Assembly (NCBI RefSeq): GCF_037975245.1
Contig: NC_092577.1
Location: 31,990,398 to 32,054,397 of the forward strand
DNA from: Apostichopus japonicus
Taxonomy: Eukaryota; Echinodermata; Holothuroidea; Aspidochirotida; Stichopodidae
Direction of reading: 5' to 3'
DNA: 64,000 nt
Part shown: piece after piece, positions 12,528 to 26,047 of the stretch
Numbering within the stretch: the first letter of the stretch is position 1
Layout of the letters: each line of letters begins with the position of its first letter
Made by a program: the position numbers and the translations under genes
The notes under the pieces: model-generated
The model's input: only the letters and a program-made list of their open reading frames with translations
Told to the model about the DNA's origin: nothing
Databases searched by the model: none

Positions 12528-12824
12528 CTGTTTCTTTGATGGTGTTTTGTGATTATGTAGCTATGACTTGCATTAATGATGCAATAACTGCTGGAAATCT
12601 TCTACAGTACTTTCAACAGTTTACGAAGCGATTTCTCACTCCCAAGTTAGTAAGCTAGTAATACTAGTACAAGTACGAATACAACTTATGTTACAATACG
12701 ACACATGTTAGTTATTGCGCAACTTGTTGTTCTGCCACTGTCCAATCATGTTTCAGGTTAGTCCAGTACAAGCCGACGAACGAATGGTATACACATTTCT
12801 ATTGGCTTTTAAAGAAGTATCAAA
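12528..12824. promoter_or_regulatory. Bidirectional promoter between HDDC2 and MRPS28
   Basis: Only 297 bp separate the two start codons, which point away from each other, so both transcripts must start in or near this interval. Visible elements are CCAAT at 12742-12746 and an inverted CCAAT (ATTGG) at 12801-12805. The sequence AAAATGGCGGC at 12822-12832 overlaps the MRPS28 start codon and matches the YY1 consensus. No TATA box is evident, as is usual for housekeeping promoters. TSS positions are not determinable. Confidence 0.7.
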
Positions 12825-14119
12825 ATGGCGGCCTCCATAGCAATGGGCAGACCCTTCAGTTGGTTGAGACTGTTTTCCTTCAAGCGTAACAATGGATTAC
12901 TTATGACACAGTTCCAAGTATCCAATACAAGGAGTAAATCAGAAGATTCTGTGAGCAATACAACTGATGGAAAGGAACCTGCCGTTACAGAGAATTCGCA
13001 TGTCAATGACAAAGTTGAACTTACCGGCTTTGCGAAAGCTTTCGCAAAACAGGTCCAAGCAATGGAAGATACAGCAACTGACAGTGGTCATGCTGAAATA
13101 TCGTTTGCAACGTTGTTAAGGAACTCACCACATATTCATTTGGGAAACCCCAGAGGACAAACAGTTATCGGGAAAATCTTTCACATAGTTGGAGATGACT
13201 TGTATGTTGATTTCGGTGGAAAATTCCATTGCGTTTGTAGACGTCCCCAAGAAAATGGAGAGTAAGCGCAATATGTCCTAAAATGTCAGCTTAATTTGTA
13301 CTGTAGCCTAGGCCTAGGCCTAAACTAAACTTTAAAGTGCTGTTCCACTACCTCTCCCAATAAACCTGTAACAACTGACTTATTTGATAAGTGAAAGTGA
13401 ACAAAGCTAGACAGTTCTGAACAGAGGTCCAATATTATGGACTTGACATATTTTATCACATGGAATAATGTATTTGCTGTCATTTAGGCTACTGTTTGGG
13501 GTGCACTGATGGCATCGATGCAAGGGCCTAATCAGCTGCTCATGTAATATAATAGTGACAATATAGCAATGTAAACAGACATTCAGGATCAATCTTAATC
13601 CTTGGAAAGCAAAAGGAAAGTTGCACTTTCCCCTAGGAAAATTGAAGGGGGTTTGGTGGGAGGGGGGAGTCTCGGTCACAGAAAGTTGTGCAGGACTTCT
13701 CATTCATGACATAACTTGACTCCAAAGTTTGGTTAAATACCCTTTGAACCCTATTGAATTTAGTCTGGCATATGTTTTGGTAGTCTGGCTATGTGTTTCA
13801 AACAGTAGATTACCAAAGATTGTGTGCACCTATGGCAATATCCTGGAAATTTTACTCCTCTTGTATCTAGTTGCATTTACACAATGTTACATCCAAGCCC
13901 TATAAATTTGAGAGGATTTGATGAAATTTTATTGCTTCTGCCTTCACACTAACCTCAACTTGTTATTTCGTTTTCCCCATCAGAAAGTACCTTCGTGGAA
14001 CCAAAGTCAGACTAAGATTGAAAGATCTTGAATTAACAGACCACTTTATCGGAGCAACCAGAGATATTAGCTTATTGGAGGCAGACGCAGATCTTTTGGG
14101 GCTTGCACAGAAACTATAA
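12825..14119 (+). CDS. MRPS28: Mitochondrial small-subunit ribosomal protein bS1m (complete, 2 exons)
   Basis: Seen: exons 12825-13261 and 13984-14119 (GT at 13262, AG at 13982-13983, phase 2) encode 190 residues (human about 187). The N terminus [20 protein letters not shown] is rich in hydrophobic and basic residues with no acids, consistent with a mitochondrial presequence. Conserved blocks are [43 protein letters not shown] and [18 protein letters not shown], closely matching vertebrate MRPS28. Known: bS1m is a component of the mitochondrial 28S subunit. A SINE has inserted 65 bp after the stop, so it probably lies in the 3' UTR. A possible AATAAA is at 15294-15299. Confidence 0.96.
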
Positions 14120-14183
14120 TTAATGTATGATGTTACCATTACTCCTGGTCATTTTTGGGAACAAATCTTCCATCAATGTGGGG

Positions 14184-14425
14184 TGGAGTGTTAGCTCAGT
14201 GACTAATGCTAGTGCCTTTCAATCATAAGGTCCCGGTTCGAGTCACTCCCAGATTAATGTATGTCGTCCAGTTACAGAGTTGTTGACAATTAACAAATCA
14301 TGGACGTTAAATATGAATGTAAGAGACTGACTTCGGTCAGCTTGCGGCTTTGATAAGCCAATGAGGCTTCTTCGCGAGTTCCTGCTTGCAGGAGGATCTA
14401 AAAATACATATAATACATCCATGCA
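14184..14425 (+). mobile_element. tRNA-derived SINE, copy 2 (MRPS28 3' flank)
   Basis: The head carries a pol III A box (TTAGCTCAGTGA, 14191-14202) and B box (GGTTCGAGTC, 14235-14244) at tRNA spacing. A tRNA-unrelated body matching 9250-9475 and an AT-rich tail with ATACAT units follow. Together these are the hallmarks of a tRNA-type SINE. Confidence 0.88.
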
Positions 14426-16639
14426 TACAATGTAAAGCTAGTGAACATGCAGCAATTTATTCTCAGACTTATTCAAAAATTGAGTTATACAACAACAAAA
14501 ATTAAGATTTCAGCTGATCCTAAATTATGTAACATAATTGTCTCACCAATTTGTACCAGATATGGTGGACGCTCGCAGATGACTGTTTCGAAATCCAGGA
14601 TGTCAACGATATGTCGTCTATACCAACCAAGCCACATGAGTTATGAATAGCTGTGTTGGATCAGCATTGTATACGCTGATGTGAATTTCAATGCCTTTCT
14701 TTTCATGGTTTTTCCTGTTTGCTTATATAAATTAATTGCTAGATAACTTAGGCTTAGGTTTAAAGGCTTTTTTGAAATGATTGGTAGAATACAGGTTTGT
14801 CCTGTTGCCAGGGCACCATGTCAGGGGCATGAAAATTGTCCTCTTTCAGAGAGGGTAGCGGTTTATTCTCTCCTGATTCAGAGGTTGTGTTTTGCTTGAG
14901 ATAACCCTTTGCATATTTTGTCACATCCTAGCCATTTTCTGTGTCTTTATAGACTGGCCACATACACAAAAGTTGGACTAGGATTTAATAATTAATTGAA
15001 ATTCGAAAGTTCTGGACTCAGGAGGAAGACTTCTTGTAGAAATTTTGCAAGCTCTTAAGGGTGGTCAGGTTGGGAAGGGAAGAGAAGGGCAGAGGTTGAG
15101 AGTAAAGATTTATTTTCTCACTCCACAATAATGTTGTGGGTATCTTTCAATAATTCCTATTGTTGTTCATAAGCTGCGAAAGTTTCATAAATCACTCTGC
15201 TACAAAGTGGAAGCTCTTTGTTTCTGTGCTTTTGTTGTTTTTCTGGGGTTTCTTAGATACTGTTTAGCTGTATTGATCAATGTTATAATAGCAAATAAAT
15301 CAAGGAAAACTTTAAATCAATTACTCATTAATTTGTACCCATACATCCATTTTAGCCTAAGATATTACTTCCCCCTTTCCCCAACAAGAAGATTGCTGGG
15401 TATGTAATCTACTTATGTCTGCAGAACGAGTTCCATTTAATCTAGACATACCGTTTGAAGCACTGTCCTATTGACCCTTTGTGGAAATGAGAACACTGAA
15501 GTCAATCAGTGTTTCATCCAAACAGTGTAGAAATTTAAACCAATAATGGCCTATGGTCAAAACGTATCCATCTCCGTTTACAATCATGAACAATCCTTCG
15601 CTGAGATTTGCTTGACCTGAAGTGACCCTCTGTAATGACTTCGAATAATTTGAACGGATTTTGAAGGGTCCAAGACTATTTTCTCTTTCAAAATCTGTTT
15701 CATGATTGCACAGTACATTTTCCATTGTTGATTTACTTAACATAAATTGGGAAGTTTAGAAGTTGTTGCACTTTTTGGACTCTTAAGTCTTTTAATCATT
15801 AACTTGTGGCCGATGCTTATAAAGAGCATAAACCGTATGACCATTTCGCTTTGACTAATGACTTGTGGTTTCAACTTTTGTTCCTGCACCTCTCCTTCCC
15901 TTTACAACGTTCGTGCTACGACAACGTCTCAATTATATTTGACGTTGAAGTCGCAGTACAAAGTTCAGCAGCTGCGATTTGAAACAAAGAAGTTATAATT
16001 TCCAAGTGGTTTCTACTGTATTAATACTACGAAATACATTTAAGATGGAAAATGCCACAAGAAAAAAAAGGGGGGGTGGTAGGTACAAGTTGTACTCGAA
16101 AAGTGAGACATAATTTTGTACGACATTTGTAACAATGACACCGCGTGACCTAGTATGTAAACAAATCATCCGTGAGAACACTTGTCAAAGCGTCTCGCGT
16201 GCCAGATAAGCGAGTGGCGCTCACTTTTCCATGAAACCAAGAAGGTCCGTCTATCATAATCGTTTACACTCATCCATGCGTTTGTAACGGGTAGCGAAGT
16301 TTGAAACAAATAATTAAGAATGAAAGAGTTGACTCAATTATTGGCAGAGCTATTTCAAAATAGCCCTATGTATAAAGTTTTGGAAACGGGGGAGAGTGCA
16401 AAGTCAAGGTTTTATCCAAACACTGGCGTTTATAATACACTGTTAAGTATAAGTATTCATCAGAGCGGTTGTCCTTTACTGGCAGTTAACATTGATTAAG
16501 CGTGACTCCGGATGCGCATAAAGAAGTCGCATGTAAAGCCGTATACCGTGACAGGCACTACTGAACTCTCACATGAGTGCAGGGGTTGTATTTTGGTTAT
16601 TCCGTGCCCTATGGGATACCAGAAAAGAGTCGAAGATCA
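14426..16639. other. Gene-free DNA downstream of MRPS28
   Basis: AT-rich sequence. The first part up to about 15.3 kb may be MRPS28 3' UTR. Small ORFs (for example 15468-15743 minus) resemble nothing I recognise and lack splice or repeat context. No RNA gene was seen. Confidence 0.5.
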
Positions 16640-16647
16640 TGCAGTGC

Positions 16648-17875
16648 CATGGGCGGCGATCCTGGGGGGGATGGGGGGGATATATCCCCCCCATGAAAAT
16701 GGGTGGAGGGGATGTAATACACCATATCCCCCCCACCAAATGCCAGGAATAAGAATATTTTCATGCCTTCATTTATGCATCATCGCGAATGTACGGCTCT
16801 TTTTAGCTTCATTTCTCGCCTATACCATAAACGCAGTGCGATCTTTTCAAATAAACCGTCTTTATAAAGCAAGAATAGTTGACTGTAGGCTTCATTGGCC
16901 CTATAACAACAAAATGTATTATTGCGCCCACGGTATTGATATAGTACATATATGCACCCTCATAGTATTCATATAGGCCCTATAGTAGGCCTACACACGT
17001 ACATGTTCCCTCGAACAGCTGAGAATCTCATGTTACCAGGGTAATGCTTAATTAGGGGCGTCGGAGCGGTTCGCCGGACCAATATTCACGGCGCAAAAAA
17101 AAAAAGGAGAAAAAAGTAGCACTAAGAAGAAAAAAAGGCAAAAAATAAAGAACCAAAATGAAAACATACTTCAAAATGTGTTTCAGAAGATTAATCGGGT
17201 ACAAAAACAGACAAGGGAGAATGCACAGAAGAAAAGCTCGGGAAGTGCCATTTCCTGCAATCTGGGAGGCATTTTTTCAAAAATTTCTCCATTACGCTAC
17301 GCGCCAACCAATGGTGGCGCGTAGCGTAGTTTGACCTTCCAAACGTCCCCCACCCCCCCCCCCCCGATAATTATGGTAGATGGCCACACTCTGATCTTCC
17401 GTACCAATCCCAAATAGCTTCCGACGCCCCTGTTAATACACGTACGTTTCACCTGGATGCCCTAGCAATCGGTACCTAGGAATGTAACTATGTGTAATTG
17501 TGTATTGCATGTGTATAGGCCTATAATAGCCTGCATGAGGCCATTTTCTTCATCGAATAATATAAAGAGCTCTCGAACATTCTAACGTAGCGCCTGAAAC
17601 AAGATTGACAGGGCCAATTTTCCCAAAATAACACCCGAAATTTAAAAAAAAGTATTTTGGATCCTGCTTATGAGATATTTCGGACATGAAATCCCTATTT
17701 TAAAGTTGGGTATATGCCGCTTGGAAACCTCGGCAAGTGCCGTTTCCGGCCATCTAGAGGGTTTGTAAATCCCAAAATTTTCTTGTACGCTTCGCGCCAA
17801 CTCATGGTGGCGCTACGCTTAGATAGTCAACAAGGTCATATCCCCCCCACTCGGAAGTACGGATCGCCGCCCATG
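16648..17875. mobile_element. hAT-type non-autonomous transposon, 1,228 bp, with perfect TSD
   Basis: Termini are CATGGGCGGCGATCC and its exact complement GGATCGCCGCCCATG. Perfect 8 bp direct repeats TGCAGTGC flank it at 16640-16647 and 17876-17883. The interior has no transposase-like ORF but holds a smaller nested element (17053-17432) and, at 17731-17828, the same core found in the other MITEs (GCGCCAA, then ATGGTGGCGC). It interrupts a sequence reading GTAGTCAGACGG on its right, possibly an older MITE. Confidence 0.92.
17053..17432. mobile_element. MITE nested in the 1,228-bp hAT element
   Basis: The left end TAGGGGCGTCGGAGC pairs with the right end GCTTCCGACGCCCCTG. Both sides are flanked by TTAAT (17048-17052 and 17433-17437), a 5 bp match only, so superfamily assignment is weaker. 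The interior has the shared core (AAGTGCCATTTCC near 17240; GCGCCAACCAATGGTGGCGC at about 17303-17322) and a poly-C run. Confidence 0.7.
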
Positions 17876-18073
17876 TGCAGTGCCGTAGTCAGACGGAGGC
17901 TCAAGGGACATGTCTCCCCCCCCCCACCCGTGCACTACTATGTCCTCACCCACCCCATGTGTTCCACCACCATGTGGACAAAAACTTGACAAGTTACAAG
18001 ACACAAATATTGTTCCCCTCCTTTAATTTTTGGTACCCCTCGCCCAATTCAGAATTCCTGGCTACAGGCCAGT

Positions 18074-20370
18074 GGATATGTCCACCATGTTGTGTCATTT
18101 CCATATCGCATTTTGTTTTTCTATCATTGATTAAGTTGATATTTGCGTTTCAATGTAGATTACATATGCTTAATTTGACAACAGATAATAAAAGTATGGC
18201 CTGTGTCTTGTAGCTGATATATATCGCAGTATGAGAGTAATTTATATATATAAATCTGAGCTTGTCAGACGTTCATTGATCGAGCTTGATACCTTGCTTA
18301 CATAGCAGAATTTTTTTGTCGTTGGTCTACTTTATTTGGACGAGGAAAATTTCACAATAGTCTATAATCTTATAAATGGACTACACAACAACAAGGGTTT
18401 GCTAATCTTCAATATAGGGCCAATGTAAGATTGAAAAATATATAAAGTGTCTGATGTAATGTCAGTGTATGTTAGTGTATGTTGCTAAGGTAGATTCTAG
18501 TGACGTCATCACAATTGGACAGTGATTAGGCTATGTATTAGTCTTGCATCTTTGACAAACGAAAAAAAGAACAATAAATATGATTTACATGCATGCATGA
18601 CGTCACAATTTTTTTCGCAATTTACTTATATCCAATGAATAAAATGTAAAAATTTTATACCTCAGCAACTGAGAAAGTTATAAAAATGAGGTATTTTAAC
18701 ATTACTTTTCTTTTTATATTTATATACCACTGACATACATTGTATTTGTGAATCTATTGGTTGTCTCTCGTCCAAATTTGATCTGAAGTTATAAAGTAGC
18801 AAAGGAACTTGCTACATCGTCAAATTGGTGGCGTACGTTATAACATTACCCACCATAAGTTCAATCAATGCTGATACTTTACCGATGCATCCTCAACACC
18901 AAATTGTGAAATGCCCCTTTCCTCTCACGTGATCAATTTCATCCTCTCTTTATAGAGTCGAGGCATATCATAGTTTATAAAACTGCATTTTCTTTATCTT
19001 TTCTTTTTTGTCGTATTAAAGAAAAGTGATTCGAAAGTTTTCAAACATACCGAAATCGGGTTCTTTCTTTGTCCCTCTTCGATGTTACTTCAGGGCGTGT
19101 ACTATATATAATAATCCACTCACTAATAATATGGCTATCGACTGGCACCCAGTGTGTTCATTTAAAATGTTTTATACACAGTACAGTGAACTTCATGTTT
19201 GGAAAAGAAACCTGCATAGGCCAATATGACAGATCGCCAAACAAAACAACACAGACCATAAAATGAAGGGCTACAAAATATACTCTCTCATTTTCTTTTC
19301 TTTTCTTTTTCTTAAAAATTTCTTGAAAATGATTGCAATGCCTAAATCTAAGTTCAGTTCTTTCTTTCTTTTATCGGTATAATAATGTGCGCTTGAGCAC
19401 GCATGCAATCCTGGATATATAGACGAGATATACGGTTTAGACGCCCACGCATGTTTTTATTATGACCAAGAAATACATTTGTGACTTTTAATGAAGGGTC
19501 TTATAGGTACATTTCATTGATATGAAAACTATAGTATTCAAATAAAAACACAGGTGATACCCTCCTGGCTATTGGTCAATTTTAATCTGGGGGTCGCAGA
19601 AGACTCATTTAGTCAATTTATATTATAGCCACTTTTGTATATGTATATATTCACCGTATAGGATATATGACACAAAAGGTTATAGATTTATTCAAAGTTG
19701 ACTATAGAAGCGATGTTCTTGTGCCCCAACGTCCTTATTATATCCGACCGTTAAGTTTAAAGGAGAATAACAAGAAACACCTCTGATCGCTATCAATAAG
19801 TTATGTTATAGAGACATTTATGATGATCATCTCCTTCAAAACAGTTTAGAAAAGTTTTCGGTCCGTATGGGGAGAGATATCATGTTTTGAGTGGTCCTTC
19901 ATTCGCTAGAATGAAGACTCGAGGAAGACTGAAATGTGACGTCACAGTGTCGCTATATATATACTACTAGTGCTGAAATGTAACGCTATATCATAGAAAT
20001 ATATGAGTGTATATAGTTGTGTTATAAAATAATTTTTATTCGCCTTAAAGCGTCCGTCCGGCGACGAATATTTAACCTGCCCGATGATGTCTTGTTTGTT
20101 CCTTCTACACGAGACAAAAATATTCTCAACAACTAATACTGTTTCATTATTTTATGCCAAAAAACGAAACAAAAAGAAGAAAGCATTAAGGTAACGGGAT
20201 AGCCCTACAATAAAGTATGGTATTCCAATGATCCTTTGAACTTCATATAGTGAATGTGTTGTTTTGCTTGTAATGAATAATTCATGATGTTTTTTTATGC
20301 GAATTGTGTTTAGTTATAGCTGAAGCAACTCACTGACAAATTTAGAGTGAAAACATCTGAGAGAAAAGGT
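18074..20370. other. Gene-free DNA with three palindromic CRE motifs
   Basis: No coding exons were recognised. Perfect TGACGTCA motifs occur at 18501-18508, 18598-18605 and 19937-19944. The rest is AT-rich single-copy-looking DNA. Confidence 0.5.
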
Positions 20371-20375
20371 AAAGG

Positions 20376-21061
<686 letters not shown>

Positions 21062-24000
21062 GATATGTATGACACACCATTGCATGCATGGTCCGTCGAA
21101 AAGTCGCGACATAAATAAAGTACTATTATTATAACTTGCACCTGCGGATTCACCTACAACTTAGGCCACTTGGCGACAAACAATGGCGTTAGGCGGATTA
21201 ACTACAATACACTGATTTCAAAAGATTTATCAATGGAAGATTTCTCGCGTGGCCTCCAGAAAGGCCGTACATTGCTAAGTAAGGGGTGTCACATAATAAC
21301 ATCGCTTTTATCGTATAGCGTCCCTGCGGAATAGAAGTCTCTGCCCCCTTTTGGAAAGCGATGTTCAAAAGCCTTAATGAGAATAGAATGGCACACGACC
21401 CAAGGCGACCAATCTCCATTCAAAAGACTATTTTAAAGGCCACCTGCGTGCGTACGGCTTCTGCCGATCCACATAACTACTGCACTTGCCTTTATTCTCA
21501 ATAAGAAAAAAAAAAGCGAGACCCGAATTCGAAATGACAAATCGTCTATAGTTTCTGTTGTTTCTGCTACTTCTTCTTTTTGTATATAAATAAATAGTGA
21601 CAATATCTATTAAAGTTTTTTTTAAAGAATATAAATAAATCTCATATGGGTTATTAATAGCCACCATGCATGTATATGGGGCTTGAATTGTAACTTTTCA
21701 TTCGGATATAACCGATCACTAGTTTCCGCACGCTTTAGGCACGACCACAACAGTGTGTGATATAATCATATATTTATACCTATAGTTATCCCAATCGCCT
21801 CGGTAGAGATGTTCATTGAGATCATGCATGCATGGTTGTACATTTGGTTGGACAATTCTGAACAATTCAAGGATACATATCCACATATTATTATGGGATA
21901 CCTCTCGATCATACAACCAATTATAACTTTCTCTTATGTCATTAGTATGTTATTAACTTGTGTCCCACAAATTATTATTTATTTGTGTTTTTATACATTT
22001 TCATTCGCAAAGTATACATCATCACATAGTACTTGGAGCGATTTGAGTGGAATAAATGGTTAAAAAAAATTCTGGTTTTCAGGTACCCTTATCTTCCCCT
22101 AAGCTTCCCCTAAGCAGTCCACGTGATTCCCAATGGCGTAGTTAGAGTTTAAGGGCTAGGGATCACGAGTCAGAGTTGCTCCCCTTCAGCCTTTCTAAAC
22201 TGAACTTTGACGCCATGCCACAAAAATGTTCTAACATGAGACAACAAACATCATATCTCATAGATATGATATGTTGGGCTGTTATGATTCGTTGGTTCAA
22301 TATTTTGAAACCAACTATTGGGAAGCCCTCGGGAATTGGGGTCCAGGTTCAATGAACTGTCCATTGCTATATGCCTCTGCTTATTCCTATAAAGACTTTT
22401 TCGCAACTGCATGACTATATACTTTCGAATCAACTGTTCCGATAGCATATCATTTTAGACTTTACATAAGACTCGATCAGGGTTGAAACTTTTTTTTTAT
22501 CCATGAACTGCTGAAAAACCTTGCCAACTTAGTACAGCTATTCGGACAAGAATGGTTTAAAATAGATTAATTCTCATGTCACAGTGAGGTAAGGGTGGTA
22601 CCGTAGTAAAAAAAAAATGCTTGCTGAAGTTTTCGCATGAGTAACCATTACTGGATATTCTAGCATGTTCAAGAAGGAAGTGGAGGTTGGGAGGACATCT
22701 TTGATGTTTTTTTTTTGCAAGAATCAGGTGGAATTACATTATAGATGGATGATCAGTATGACACTGTCGAAGTGGCATGTTACAAAGGACAGGGTGATAA
22801 TAATCCCAAACTATTTACATTTGTTGGCCTATACTAAATGAATAGAACACCAGCTTTAATGGTTTCTCATTTTTTTTTCTAAGCCCTCTCCCACATTTTT
22901 CCGTGTTCTATGTACCTTCTCCCACCTCCACTCCTACGCCCCCCTCCCCTTCCCCACACACACACCCCATGCTTGTGACATTGCAGTATATAGTAGTACG
23001 GAACACTACATATATATCAGGAGGATATACGCAGTACAATAATTCTTCGACCTAATCATATACCGTTCGTATAGGATATTTATATATAGCCTGTGGTCTT
23101 CCATTTCTTCTTGAAACAAACCGGCAGACTCTAGCAGATCTGCGTGCGTCTACTGTTCGAAAATCCCCACAAAAAAAAGAACCGGGAAAATCATATCCAA
23201 CTGACACCTTAATCATATTGGGAAGTGCTACATTGTGATCATCCGCATGCACGGCCTATAAGTTTATAAGCTAACCTTATGATACACACTGACTGAACCA
23301 GCAGCGCAAGTCACAACTCAATCACACCGTGAGGCGTGACGTATAGGCAGTATAATATACTAAAACTGATTAATGAAATTTCAACAGGTTCTCTTTAACT
23401 GCAAGGACGACACCTTAACTATCAAGACCTATACGCGACATGTTGTGCCATATGAGCCTCAGCATCCCCTCTGGCGTACCAGTAGATAATTGAAAGAAAG
23501 AACGGCCGCGAGATGAATCTCGCCACGCGACTGTCGTTCGCGAGGAGCGTGTATACCTCGGTTTATCCCCGGAGCTCTTCGGTTTATCTTTGCCATTTCT
23601 CCCCCCTCTCGGCAGGTGCGCACCTTGGCGCTTCATGGGATATGCATGCCGGGTTTTACTGTGCAAACATTACATTCTTGTCCCGAAATTATTCATTTTT
23701 GTAAGGTGCAAGCAAGGCTCTCTCTAGGCCTATACAGTTTGCTCTAAGGTTTACGGTGCCATTAGACTAGAGACGAATGGGTTGCACCCTGGTGAATAGA
23801 AAGTAACATGAGGAGGGAAGAGCTTTACTCGAAGGAGAACTTTTTTGAGGGGGTTATGTTATGTTTATAAAACCACATTTAGAAGCAGGTGCAACACACA
23901 CACGCACACATGTTGGAACTAGACACATAATCAAGGTCTATTTACTCTACAAACCATTTCAGAAGTTGCGAAGATTGGTGCTAGAGAGCGGAAAGAAAAA

Positions 24001-24280
24001 AAATGAAGACCGCTTGAAAGGAGAAACAAGGAATTAGGCCTGAAACACAGATTGCGAGGCGTCGTTTGGACTAGGATTGGGAAAATAAATCATTTGTTAA
24101 ATATTATTGATATTTTCTGAGAGGGATTCATTTGCACTTGAGTGAAAGAATATTTATAGAGCGTTTGCATATATTGGTTCGAACAGTATGTTGCTTTGAC
24201 CTAGAGGTAAAATGAGTGGTAAAGACAAAGGGAAAAAAGGAATTGTGGGGAAACTTGCATGAGCTAGGGCTCGAATATAG
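21062..24280. other. Gene-free DNA, includes GC-rich patch at 23.4-23.7 kb
   Basis: No convincing exon, RNA gene or transposon terminus was found. The segment at about 23440-23660 is markedly richer in G+C and CpG than its surroundings, but its ORFs in both directions resemble no family I know. Confidence 0.45.
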
Positions 24281-24284
24281 ATGG

Positions 24285-24308
24285 ATTATTATTGTTGTTA
24301 TTATTTTT

Positions 24309-24395
<87 letters not shown>

Positions 24396-24426
24396 GTTTT
24401 TATTATTATTGTTTTTATTATTATTG

Positions 24427-24461
<35 letters not shown>

Positions 24462-24800
24462 GTTGTTGTTGTTGTTGTTATTATTAGTATTGTTGTTGTT
24501 ATTGTTATTATTATTTTTGTTGTTATTATTATTATTGTGGTTGTTTTCATAATTATTATTTTTATTATTGTTCTTGTTCTTATCATTATTATTAGTATTT
24601 ATTATTAGTGTTGTTGTTGTTATTGTTATTATTATTGTTCTTGTTATTATTGTGGTTGTTTTCATAATTATTATTATTATTGTTCTTGTTGTTATCATTA
24701 TTATTAGTATTATTATTGTTGTTATTGTTATCATTATTGTTGTTGTTATTATTATTGTTGTTATTACTATTTTTATTATTATTATTGTTATTCCATCGTC
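24285..24800. repeat. (TTA)n trinucleotide microsatellite, about 510 bp
   Basis: Long imperfect array of TTA with TTG, TTT and TTC variants. One DNA strand is almost free of G apart from the variant units. Overlapping ORFs of up to 184 codons (poly-Ile, poly-Tyr, poly-Leu, poly-Asn) are artefacts. Confidence 0.97.
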
Positions 24801-25888
24801 AACCACTAGATCAGACAATTACATCACAATACAATTAATGTTATATCTATGTAATTGATAAAATGAAACTAATCTAATGGATGAAATTTCAATCCAAATG
24901 TTTGATTTAGTATTAACCACTCTAATTTGGATTTACTGTATCTTCTGATTTTGGATTATCTGTCAAATACTTTTGATTGAATTTGCACTCCCGTAGACTG
25001 AAAAAGACGTATTATTAATGTCAGACTGAGCTTGAAAATAATTCATTTAAATTTCCTCAATTGATTAAATGAAACTTACAATTGATGAGATTTGAGTCCG
25101 AATGTTGATATCAACAATATTCCTATCAAATATTTATACAGAAGATCATGTTGGTTTAATATTCACTCATGTAGACTGAAAAGTTGTATCCGTTATTAAC
25201 GTCAGAAAATTTGCCACAATATATCCAAATTTAGGATTGAACATTTTAACGTATTAATCTCTTTAAGTTTATTTAAAGATGGGGATAAAAGGGGGGGGGG
25301 TGAAACATTGGGACCAGTATATAATTGACATGTTTAGCTTTGTTTAAACTTATAACCTTTAATGATCGCATGTGACAGGGTTTAATTGGATAACTTAAAC
25401 AATTGTTTGGTTAAGTTTGAAAGAAAAATAGTCGAACTAAAGAAAATATAGTCTTTTAAAATGATTTCATTCTCGAAGTATACTATTTTTTAAACTGTCA
25501 CTTAATCAATATCACCATCTGCGATTCTTTACCCAACAACAAAGAGATTTGTGGACGAAAAACCACCATATCATTTTTTATTATTATGATTATTATATGT
25601 CATTGTTCGAGCAGTCCATATGCCCCATTAAACAGTTTACCTCACTCGGTTTTTAACCAAAGTCATAAACACTTTCCAAGTGTTTATTTTTGAAGTATTC
25701 AAGTTTAAGGACCAGTATAATTTATATCAATTATACAAAAGCTTTGGGACCTATAAATGTCATTTAAATCCCCGAAAATCTTTCATGTCATGACAAAAGC
25801 ATTTCACATGAGTTTTTTTTTAAATGCGCAAGAAAGTTCTGGTTTAATTACGCATAGTTTGCTTCGTGGGAACGTTATTGTTCAGTGC

Positions 25889-26047
25889 GTAACAAACAGA
25901 CGTCATGGCGGGGGGGGGGGGGGTGGTAGGGGTGGGGGCTGGGTTGTAACAAAAGGATGTCATGGCGGGGTATGGCAGGTGGAGGGACTGGGTTGTAACA
26001 AACGGATGCCATGGCGGGGGATGGCAGCTGAGGGGAGGGGCTGGGTT
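25889..26047. repeat. Minisatellite of about 50 bp, three units
   Basis: Three consecutive units begin AACAAA(C/A)(A/G)GA(C/T)G(T/C)CATGGCGG and end GGCTGGGTTGT or a variant. The first unit is expanded by a run of 15 or more G. Other reading frames across it give only low-complexity ORFs. Confidence 0.8.

Noticed and set aside
16512-16976. 154-codon plus-strand ORF
   Set aside because: It crosses the left boundary of the 1,228 bp transposon and has no family resemblance.
24128-24858. ORFs of poly-Ile, poly-Tyr, poly-Leu and poly-Asn
   Set aside because: They come from the TTA trinucleotide array, open in all frames because its units contain few stop codons.
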